Origin: a bacterium
GTDB lineage: Bacteria; Verrucomicrobiota; Verrucomicrobiia; Opitutales; Opitutaceae
Direction: 5' to 3'
Length of the DNA: 33,323 bases
NCBI GenBank assembly: GCA_021782105.1
Contig: JAJXVO010000010.1
Coordinates: forward strand, 1-33,323
Shown here: positions 8,584-15,202 of the stretch, in pieces
Numbering within the stretch: the stretch's first letter is position 1
Layout of the letters: each line of letters opens with the position of its first letter
Notes under the pieces: generated by a model
Database searches by the model: none
What the model saw: only the letters and a program-made list of their open reading frames with translations
Told to the model about the DNA's origin: nothing
Position numbers and translations under genes: made by a program

Positions 8584-9774
8584 ATGCCCCAAACCCAGCC
8601 CACTCCAGCCTCCGTGGCACCGCTCTGGACCAACCAGCCCGGCGCTGCCTCGATGTACATCAACTCCGTCGCCGTCTGCTCCGATGCCTCGCGTATTGTG
8701 GCCGGCACCTTTTTCCACGCCTACGGGTCCATTCGGCCAACCGAAGCCGCAGCCCTCAAACCCGTCGACGCGTCGCAAGACGGAACGTATGGAACCTACT
8801 GCTACGATGCTGCCGGAAAGCTGACCTGGAAAAACGAGTTTGTCGGCTGGCAGGGGGTCTACTGGGTCGACATCTCCGACGACGGAACGGTGGCCGCCTC
8901 CGGAGGTTGGTTCACCAACACCCCCACCTACGCCGGATTTGTCCGAGCCTTCGATGCCGCGACCGGCGCGATGCTGCTCGACGTCCGCACCTCCGGTCGT
9001 GTGAGCCAAGTGGACCTCTCGGGCAACGGCGCATGGCTTCTCGCCGCCTCGGAGTCGCTCACGCTTTATAAACGCCAATCCGACGGCACCTTCAAAGCGA
9101 CGGGCAGCTTCGTGCCTCCAGGCACCGGCAACTCCATCGTCACCGCGGCCCTCTCGACCGATGGCAGCTGGGCGGTGTGCGGGGATTACCTCGGGAGCAT
9201 CTACCTTTTCGAAAACGAAGGTGGCATGCTCGCCTTGAACAAGGCCTGGCCCTTGCCGAGCGGTGGCTACAGCCATTGCGTGCGCATCACGCCGGAAGGC
9301 TCCGCCTTCGCGGTCGGCGGCGGCTCCGGCTGGTTCTACCTCCTCGACCGAAATGCATTCATCGCCGGCGGCCCGCCCCTCGTCTCCTACCAGGTCGCCA
9401 ACCAGGGCAGCGTCTACGGCGTGGCCGTATCGGACGACGCCAGCACGGTCGTCGGGATCTCCAACCTCAAAGCGGGAAGCAACGAAGGCGGCATGGTCTA
9501 TTCCGTCTCCAGGTCCGGTGCCCTCCAGTGGTCCTACCAGACCGACCGCAATCCCAACTGCGCCTCTCTGCTGCTCGAGCAAAACCTGCTCGCCGTCTCG
9601 GACGGACACCCCGACAACACGCCGGGAAATTTCTATCTCCTGGACGCCAGGTCCGGTGCGCTGATCTGGAAATACGGGACCCCGAACATGAGCTGGCCCA
9701 TCATGCTTTCCGGGGATGGCACCTCGGTGGCCGCCGGCAGCGACGACTCGAACGTCTACTTCTTCAAGACCTAG
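8584..9774 (+). CDS. Beta-propeller (WD40/PQQ-like) protein of unknown function
   Basis: Predicted protein of 396 residues built from repeated beta-propeller blades. Recurring units have the form small-hydrophobic-S-D-D/G-G-T/A followed by an aromatic-rich strand: VDISDDGTVAASGG, VDLSGNGAWLLAAS, AALSTDGSWAVCGD, VRITPEGSAFAVGG, VAVSDDASTVVGIS and IMLSGDGTSVAAGS, each ending in patterns such as GSIYLFENEG or NFYLLDARSGALIWKYG. Spacing suggests six or seven blades. No signal peptide, membrane segment or catalytic motif is seen. The frame stays open upstream to an ATG at 8476, but those residues look non-native, so I prefer the ATG at 8584. There is no Shine-Dalgarno at either. Such folds usually act as scaffolds. 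It converges on the polyferredoxin gene with a 43-bp gap, so context gives no job. Confidence 0.75.
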   Translation: MPQTQPTPASVAPLWTNQPGAASMYINSVAVCSDASRIVAGTFFHAYGSIRPTEAAALKPVDASQDGTYGTYCYDAAGKLTWKNEFVGWQGVYWVDISDDGTVAASGGWFTNTPTYAGFVRAFDAATGAMLLDVRTSGRVSQVDLSGNGAWLLAASESLTLYKRQSDGTFKATGSFVPPGTGNSIVTAALSTDGSWAVCGDYLGSIYLFENEGGMLALNKAWPLPSGGYSHCVRITPEGSAFAVGGGSGWFYLLDRNAFIAGGPPLVSYQVANQGSVYGVAVSDDASTVVGISNLKAGSNEGGMVYSVSRSGALQWSYQTDRNPNCASLLLEQNLLAVSDGHPDNTPGNFYLLDARSGALIWKYGTPNMSWPIMLSGDGTSVAAGSDDSNVYFFKT

Positions 9775-9817
9775 CTACGCCCGGCCAGCGCTCGCACTCC
9801 GGCTGAACGTCGGCGTT

Positions 9818-11560
9818 TCAAAACGGGAAATCTCCCTCCGCAGGGGGTTTCAGCGCCTTCGGCTGCCTGGGGTTGTCCTTGCGGGCGAGTCCGTGTGTCC
9901 TAAGTCCGGATACCTCGATGGCCTTTACGGGCTGTACGGGGCAGGCGTATTCGCAGGCGCCGCAGCCGATGCACATGTCGCGGTCCACGGTCGGCAGGCG
10001 GAGGTTGTTACCGTACGGCACCGTGTACACCGCCTTGGTCGGACAGTGCTCCGAACAGGCCGCGCAGTCCGTGCCCTTGGTGGTGACGATGCACTTACCC
10101 GGGTCGAAATACGCGAGGCCGAGCTGCTCGGCCTGTTTCTGCGCGACGGGAATGCGCTCGAGCGCGCCGTCCGGGCACACATCGACGCACTTCGTGCAGT
10201 CGAAGTCGCAGAACGAGGCGGTGAAATCCATGCGCGGCTTCATCAGCCCCTCCAGACCGTACTCGAACACGGCCGGCTGAAGCACGTGTTTGGGGCAGGC
10301 GCTCACGCACAGGTGGCAGGCCGTGCAGCGGTCGAGGAAGCGGCGCACGCCGATCGACCCCGGCGGCGAGATCGCGTGCCTGCGCAGCGGGTCGATGTCG
10401 CGGATGCCCGCTGCGCCATCGCTCTCGGGCGTGGCCCCTCTTGGCGGGATCGGGCCAGCTGGCCCGACTGTCGGCTCGGCCGCACGTCCTCGGGCGAAGG
10501 CCCACAGGCCCGCGGCGACCAGCGTGAACGAGCGTCCCAGGAACGTGCGGCGCGGCTCCCGGGTCGCGCCCGTGTCCGATGCAACCGCCTGTCGCCGCTC
10601 CCGCGGCTTCGTGGCCGCATCCGGACGGCGTATCCATGAGAACTGATACCCGATTCCATGATCCTCGCAGACGCCGACGCAGTCGAAGCAGGCGACGCAG
10701 CGGTCGAAGTCCACCGCACCCGCGCGCAAATCGATGCACTGGGCCTTGCAGGCCCGAAAACAGGCGCCGCATTTCGTGCAGGCATCCTTGTCGATCGCGA
10801 TTCGAAAGGCGGCCTTTCGCGAAAGAAGCCCCAACACCGTTCCCACCGGGCAGAATGTGTTGCAGTACAGGCGCCCCTTTCGCGCGGCAAGCACGGCGAC
10901 CGCGGTGAGCACGAGCGAGGGCACAACCAGTGCTCCCAGCCCGTGCAGGGGAAGATCCACGCGGTAGACGCTCAGCAGCCCGATCTTGTTGGCGAGGCCC
11001 GTGGCCGCGTTGTTCGCCCAGGTGAGCAGCGGGCGGAAAAACGCCGAGACGATGCGCCCGTAGTTGCTGTACGGATCCACTAGCGCCAGGCCCAGGCCGC
11101 CCCACCCCGTGAGCGTGGCGGCCACCACCGCCCAAAGCACCGTCTGTCGCAGCCGCGTGTGCGGTTGCGCGAAGGCAAGCGGCCTCTTCCTCGATCCCGC
11201 GAGGCGCGCCACGCGGCTCACGACATCCTGAAAAACCCCCAGCGGACAGATCACCGAGCAATACACCCGCCCAAACAGGAGCGTCAGCACCACCAAGACC
11301 CCAAGGATCGCGGCCGACACCATCACACCCGCCGTCGCAGCGACGAGCGCCGGCACAAATTGGATCGCCGCAAGCCAATGCCCGAACCGCACCGGCACCA
11401 GTTCGCGAAAATCGACCAGCGCCGCCGTCAGGCTCAGGAAAACAGCCAGCGCCGCAGCAATGCGCAGACGCCGATAGAGGCGGACGGGCCGCCCGCCGCG
11501 TTGAATGCTTCGGGAAGAGGAGTGCGTTGGAGAGGCCACGTAAAAAAATGCAGTGCGCAA
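9818..11560 (-). CDS. Membrane polyferredoxin, NapH/NapG-like fusion
   Basis: Predicted electron-transfer protein of 580 residues. The N-terminal part is a NapH/Fer4_5-type membrane domain: hydrophobic segments near 33-50, 64-95, 140-162 and 205-227, with two CxxxCP motifs (C101/C105, C233/C237). Two 4Fe-4S motifs follow at C261-C271 and C288-C298. After an arginine-rich linker with RRTFLGRSF and a hydrophobic stretch (about 337-360) comes a NapG/MauM-like domain with four more Cys clusters: C412-C422, C451-C462, C490-C506 and C530-C540. A fused NapH-NapG layout fits. The start is a TTG 21 bp after the DUF362 stop, with GGAGGG upstream; a GTG at 11539 is the alternative. It is probably cotranscribed with the DUF362 gene. 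No nap, nos or rnf genes are nearby, so the redox partner is unknown. Confidence 0.85.
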   Translation of the reverse strand: MRTAFFYVASPTHSSSRSIQRGGRPVRLYRRLRIAAALAVFLSLTAALVDFRELVPVRFGHWLAAIQFVPALVAATAGVMVSAAILGVLVVLTLLFGRVYCSVICPLGVFQDVVSRVARLAGSRKRPLAFAQPHTRLRQTVLWAVVAATLTGWGGLGLALVDPYSNYGRIVSAFFRPLLTWANNAATGLANKIGLLSVYRVDLPLHGLGALVVPSLVLTAVAVLAARKGRLYCNTFCPVGTVLGLLSRKAAFRIAIDKDACTKCGACFRACKAQCIDLRAGAVDFDRCVACFDCVGVCEDHGIGYQFSWIRRPDAATKPRERRQAVASDTGATREPRRTFLGRSFTLVAAGLWAFARGRAAEPTVGPAGPIPPRGATPESDGAAGIRDIDPLRRHAISPPGSIGVRRFLDRCTACHLCVSACPKHVLQPAVFEYGLEGLMKPRMDFTASFCDFDCTKCVDVCPDGALERIPVAQKQAEQLGLAYFDPGKCIVTTKGTDCAACSEHCPTKAVYTVPYGNNLRLPTVDRDMCIGCGACEYACPVQPVKAIEVSGLRTHGLARKDNPRQPKALKPPAEGDFPF

Positions 11561-11581
11561 ACCCCGGCCCGGCCCTCCAGG

Positions 11582-12511
11582 TCAGGCCATCGCGTGTCGC
11601 CGGACGTCGACCTGCGACAAATCCATGACCCCAAGTTTCATCTGTCCGGCCAGCGCGACGTGCCGGACCTTGGCCGGGTCGTATTCGAGCACCTTCGCAC
11701 CCGCGGCGTCGATCGCCACGATGTCGCGCGAGGCAAACAGCATACGCTTCTCGACCACATCGTCCACGGACCGGCCGCGCGGGCCGTTGCGGAACATCGG
11801 GTGATAGGCGTCGAGAATGTTGAGGTCGGGTTTTTTGAAAGTGAGAAAATCGGCGATGCACTGGTGCAGGTCGGCGCGGTGGTAGAAGCCGCGGTCCCAA
11901 ACCACGCCCATGAGGTTCTTCATGCACGCGGTCATGAGGGATCCCTGGTGATTCTTGAGCACCGGAACGTTGAAAAACACATCGCTCTCGAGCACGAGGC
12001 GGTGGACCTTCGCCGACTTGAGGATGCGTCCATTCGGAAGCGCCACCTCCCGGTAATAGTCCTCGTCGTTGCCCGGATAGACTTCACCGCCGGCGGCCTT
12101 CACGGCCGCCTCGATGCCACTGCGCGCGTAGCAGTCGGTCCATTTGTCGCAGGTCCGATCGAAGACCGCGACTTTCTTTGCGCCCGCGCCCACGCACAAA
12201 GCCACGAGGTGGCCTACAAGATCCGGATCCGTGTCAGCACCACGCTCGGGCGGCGTATTCCATCCGATGTTCGGTTTCACGAGCACCGTCTGACCGGGCT
12301 TTATGAAAGCCTGGATGCCGCCGAAGTCGGCGAGCGCCCGGTCGAGCATGGCCGGGCGCGTGCCGTCGCGCACGGCGGACAGAAGCGGTTTCTCGGTGGT
12401 TCCAGGAACAGAGGATGCAGGAGCGGCAAAAACCTTGCTGATCTCGGGCAGGACGCAGGCGGCGGCGCCGAGGGTGAGTCCGGTACGGAAAAAATCACGG
12501 CGAGTGTGCAT
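11582..12511 (-). CDS. Tat-exported DUF362 domain protein
   Basis: Protein of 309 residues matching the DUF362 family, whose biochemical function is not established but which often occurs with 4Fe-4S proteins. The chosen ATG gives a Tat signal: TRRDFFRTGLTLGAAACVLP with the twin arginine and a hydrophobic region, so folded export is expected. Family features are VLVKPNIGWNTPPERG, the alternating VGHLVALCVGAGAKKVAVFD, FFNVPVLKNH and CMKNLMGVVWDRGFYH, and a C-terminal DIVAIDAAGAKVLEYD. A longer reading frame reaches 12673 but would bury the Tat signal inside the protein. The polyferredoxin gene follows after 21 bp. Both proteins probably work in one extracytoplasmic redox step; this is inferred from context. 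Confidence 0.87.
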   Translation of the reverse strand: MHTRRDFFRTGLTLGAAACVLPEISKVFAAPASSVPGTTEKPLLSAVRDGTRPAMLDRALADFGGIQAFIKPGQTVLVKPNIGWNTPPERGADTDPDLVGHLVALCVGAGAKKVAVFDRTCDKWTDCYARSGIEAAVKAAGGEVYPGNDEDYYREVALPNGRILKSAKVHRLVLESDVFFNVPVLKNHQGSLMTACMKNLMGVVWDRGFYHRADLHQCIADFLTFKKPDLNILDAYHPMFRNGPRGRSVDDVVEKRMLFASRDIVAIDAAGAKVLEYDPAKVRHVALAGQMKLGVMDLSQVDVRRHAMA

Positions 12512-12683
12512 GACAGGGGAGCGGGACGGCGTTGGGGTGCTGCCTGGCGGGCATACGTTGCCCACCAATACCAGGGGGACGAGTCTACCACTCGCAGGCC
12601 GGCGCCACCTGTCATGCCTTGGCAAAAGCGCCGCATCTTCTGGCCATGGCTCCACCTCAGGGGCGCCCGCCACCCAAGGGCTC

Positions 12684-13313
12684 CTAGCGCTTGTGCGGAA
12701 CTTCCTGATGCAGCATCACAGTCCGCTCATCGCGGGCACCGTTCAGGTAAAGCACAAGTTTGATGGAGAGGTTTTGACCCGCCAGACCCAGCCTCGAGGT
12801 CATGGCGTCCGGCTCGGCTGAACCCAAGGAGGGAATCGTGAGTTTTTCCGGGCGCACCGCGAAATCGCCGAGCGCGGAGGTGAAGTCGAAGATGTCCACC
12901 GTGAGCGGCGCATTCGTCAGATTCTGAAACCGCAGGCGGATCATCACCGGCGGCATGTGGCTCTCCTCCGCCATGTGCATCGGGGCGCTGTCGTCGCCCG
13001 CCTCTTCGGGCGGAAAGTCGCCGGGCCCTGTGCGGTGTCCCATGCCGAAGTGACCGGCGGGACGTCGTTCCTCTCCTCCCTCCCTGCCTTGCGGGCCACC
13101 ACCCAATCCGCGCGACACCAACGCCGTGACCTTCACTTTTCCGCCAAAAAAGACCTGGTCCCCGGTCAGAAAGGCGGGGGCCTCCTTCGCGCGTTCGACG
13201 GCGGCATCGAGATCCCGGCCACGCCCGTCTCGTCGGTCGGTCGAATAACAGCCGGCCAGAAAACCGGCCACGATGGCTAGTAGCAGAAACGGCGATAGGA
13301 GAAATCGATTCAT
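12684..13313 (-). CDS. Lipoprotein with His/Met-rich segment, unknown function
   Basis: Predicted lipoprotein of 209 residues. The chosen ATG gives MNRFLLSPFLLLAIVAGFLAGC, with lipobox LAGC and lipidated C22. About residues 80-122 form a low-complexity linker rich in Gly, Glu, His and Met (HFGMGH, APMHM, ESHMPP). The last 90 residues look like an Ig-type beta-sandwich (IRLRFQNLTNAPLTVDIFDF, then LSIKLVLYLNGARDERTVML). I do not recognise a named family. An upstream in-frame ATG at 13331 would add six residues. It lies between the DUF362 gene (172 bp downstream) and two small unknown genes. The His/Met segment could bind metal, but that is only a suggestion. Confidence 0.7.
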   Translation of the reverse strand: MNRFLLSPFLLLAIVAGFLAGCYSTDRRDGRGRDLDAAVERAKEAPAFLTGDQVFFGGKVKVTALVSRGLGGGPQGREGGEERRPAGHFGMGHRTGPGDFPPEEAGDDSAPMHMAEESHMPPVMIRLRFQNLTNAPLTVDIFDFTSALGDFAVRPEKLTIPSLGSAEPDAMTSRLGLAGQNLSIKLVLYLNGARDERTVMLHQEVPHKR

Positions 13314-13409
13314 GGCTGGAGGGCGCGGCATCAGACCACCAATCCGCCGCCCGGTGCCATGCAATACTTGCGGGGGGCGGAGCCGCTGCGCCCCCCGAAA
13401 ACGCAGGAT

Positions 13410-14018
13410 TCAGGCGTTCAATTGCTCCGGTTGAAGCAGCAACGCCGCTTCCACAAGCTTCGGAGCCCGCTCGAGCGAGGACTTGATCACCTCGCGGCAC
13501 GTTTTTTCGCTCAGCAAAAGCATGCCCGCAGCCCTGCCGACCAGCCGGGTCACGCGATCATAAAGGAGCGCCGCAAGAAATGCCTCGCAGGGAGCCTCCA
13601 TCCGACGCGCTTCCACCGCGGCACGCACCACTGCCGGGCCCGGCCGCGTTGCGTCCCCGACGCTCTCAGCGCGGGTTGCCCGACGACGTCGGACGGTCGT
13701 GGTTTCGGCGGCCGGCGCGGCTGCCCCGCTGTCCGGCGCCACCTCGCCCCCGGAGGCTCCGGCGGCCTCCCAGGCGCGCACAGCCAACGGAAGCTCCTCT
13801 CGCGCGAGCGCCGGAAGCACCCGTTCGGAAAGCAGCATCATCAGCGCGGCACGATCATCCACCCGGCCCTGACAGGCCAGACCGTCCAGGGCGTTCGTCC
13901 ATCGGCCGACATTCCCAAGATCGAAGCCGTCAAACAAGGGGATGAGCTTTGCCACCCAAAGCGTGCTGAACGCGGCGCCCCCGGCGGGCCGGGGCGTCTT
14001 CAAAGTCTCGCCGTTCAT
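13410..14018 (-). CDS. Hypothetical protein
   Basis: Open frame for 202 residues, family not recognised. It has an N-terminal helical stretch (LWVAKLIPLFDGFDLGNVGRW), an Ala/Pro/Arg-rich middle (about 90-130) and a hydrophobic helical C-terminus (AFLAALLYDRVTRLVGRAAGMLLL). No signal peptide, cofactor motif or repeat is seen. It is supported as a real gene by a clear GAGGAGG about 7 nt before the ATG, one of the very few strong Shine-Dalgarno sites in the window, and by its position 12 bp after the stop of the small membrane protein gene, which suggests the two are translated together. Confidence 0.65.
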   Translation of the reverse strand: MNGETLKTPRPAGGAAFSTLWVAKLIPLFDGFDLGNVGRWTNALDGLACQGRVDDRAALMMLLSERVLPALAREELPLAVRAWEAAGASGGEVAPDSGAAAPAAETTTVRRRRATRAESVGDATRPGPAVVRAAVEARRMEAPCEAFLAALLYDRVTRLVGRAAGMLLLSEKTCREVIKSSLERAPKLVEAALLLQPEQLNA

Positions 14019-14030
14019 GGGGAGCCCTCC

Positions 14031-14270
14031 TCAGTCATTCCCGCGGCGCACGCGGACTTGGACCATGGCGGCTTCGCTGTCGCGAGAGTGCTTCCACAGC
14101 AGCGCGCCGGCCACGAGCGCAGCCGCAGCCGTCCAGGCCAGGCTTTGCCAGGCCCAAATCGGCGGCGCGTCCGATCCCGGTGGATACACACCCGCTTGAA
14201 CGGCCCGGCTCAAGGGTGCAATCGCGACAAGGGATGCAGAGGCGAGGACGAAGCGGTGATGCGTTTTCAT
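14031..14270 (-). CDS. Small single-pass membrane protein, unknown function
   Basis: Predicted protein of 79 residues. The ATG at 14270 gives a Sec-type signal (MKTHHRFVLASASLVAIAPL ending near VQA), a short proline-rich loop, one hydrophobic helix (SLAWTAAAALVAGALLW) and a charged tail. An upstream ATG (14315) would add 15 polar residues before the signal and is less likely. GAGCAGG is a weak ribosome-binding site. It sits 57 bp downstream of the sugar permease gene and 12 bp before the next unknown gene, so it may belong to that operon. No family is recognised. Confidence 0.6.
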   Translation of the reverse strand: MKTHHRFVLASASLVAIAPLSRAVQAGVYPPGSDAPPIWAWQSLAWTAAAALVAGALLWKHSRDSEAAMVQVRVRRGND

Positions 14271-14327
14271 GGCCTGCTCTTCGAAAGCAGGACTCGCGCC
14301 ATGTTCCCGCATCACCCGGGCTTCCTT

Positions 14328-15188
14328 TCAGCCCTTGAGCGCACCGGCCGTCACGCCCTTGACGATGTGACGCTGCAAGAGCAGGTATACGAGCAGGATC
14401 GGCACGGTCACCAGCACGAGCCCGGCGAAAAGCACGCCGTAGTCGGAATGGTACTGCGAAGTGATGGCCAGGTTCGCCAGACCCAGGGGCAGTGTTTTCG
14501 CCGCCCCGGCCGCATCACCTCCCGTGAGCATGAAGGCGAAGAAGTACTCCTTCCACACGCCGATGAATTGGAAGATGGCCACCGTCACGAGCCCGGGGCG
14601 GGCCAGCGGCAGCATGACCCTCCAGAAGGCGGCAAATTCCCCGCAGCCGTCGATGATGGCGGCCTCGTGCAGAGAGCGGGGAAGGGAGCGGAAAAACGCC
14701 GAGAGCACGAAGACTGCGAACGGCAGTCCGTTTGCCGCGTAGACGAGCGTGAGGCCCAGGCGGGTGTTCAGCAGGCCGGCCGCGCGCATTTCGAAAAACA
14801 GCGGCACGATCGCCAACTGGGCAGGCAGGGTGAGCCCTGCGAGGAACAGCCAGAACAGGATCTTCCCTCCCGCGATGCGAAACCGCGCGATGGCATACGC
14901 CGCCAGCGCACCCAGCCCCACGATCAGGACCACGGAACCGAACGTGACGACCACGCTGTTCACAAAATAGGTCCCGAAGCGGGCCTCGGTCCACGCCCTC
15001 GAATAGTTGCCGAAGCGCAGGTCACCCGCCTTCGGCGGCGCGAAGGCATGCCGAAAAATCTCCGCATCCGGCTTCAGCGACGAGAACGCCATCCAGATCA
15101 TCGGATAGACGACCCACAACGTGTACCCAAAAAGGCAGCACGCAAGCAGCCAGCCTGGAATCCGGGAGAGGGGGCGGGGGCGGTTCAT
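14328..15188 (-). CDS. Carbohydrate ABC transporter permease, MalG/CUT1 type
   Basis: Inner-membrane permease subunit of 286 residues. The first hydrophobic segment (WLLACCLFGYTLWVVYPMIWMAFSSLK) is typical of MalG-like proteins, as are FGNYSRAWTEARFGTYFVNSV and the EAA-type cytoplasmic loop EAAIIDGCGEFAAFWRVMLPLARPGL that docks on the ATPase. It ends with ILLVYLLLQRHIVKGVTAGALKG, a standard C-terminus for the family. The start ATG lies 14 bp after the stop of the fused binding protein-permease gene, so the two permeases are probably made together and form the heterodimeric channel. A longer frame to 15383 overlaps the upstream gene and is rejected. No ATPase gene is nearby; a shared MsmX/MalK-type ATPase elsewhere is likely. 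Confidence 0.9.
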   Translation of the reverse strand: MNRPRPLSRIPGWLLACCLFGYTLWVVYPMIWMAFSSLKPDAEIFRHAFAPPKAGDLRFGNYSRAWTEARFGTYFVNSVVVTFGSVVLIVGLGALAAYAIARFRIAGGKILFWLFLAGLTLPAQLAIVPLFFEMRAAGLLNTRLGLTLVYAANGLPFAVFVLSAFFRSLPRSLHEAAIIDGCGEFAAFWRVMLPLARPGLVTVAIFQFIGVWKEYFFAFMLTGGDAAGAAKTLPLGLANLAITSQYHSDYGVLFAGLVLVTVPILLVYLLLQRHIVKGVTAGALKG

Positions 15189-15202
15189 GGCGGAAGCGGG
15201 TT

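Noticed and set aside
11159-12763. 534-codon open frame on the plus strand
   Set aside because: Antisense to the DUF362 and polyferredoxin genes, whose motifs are unambiguous.
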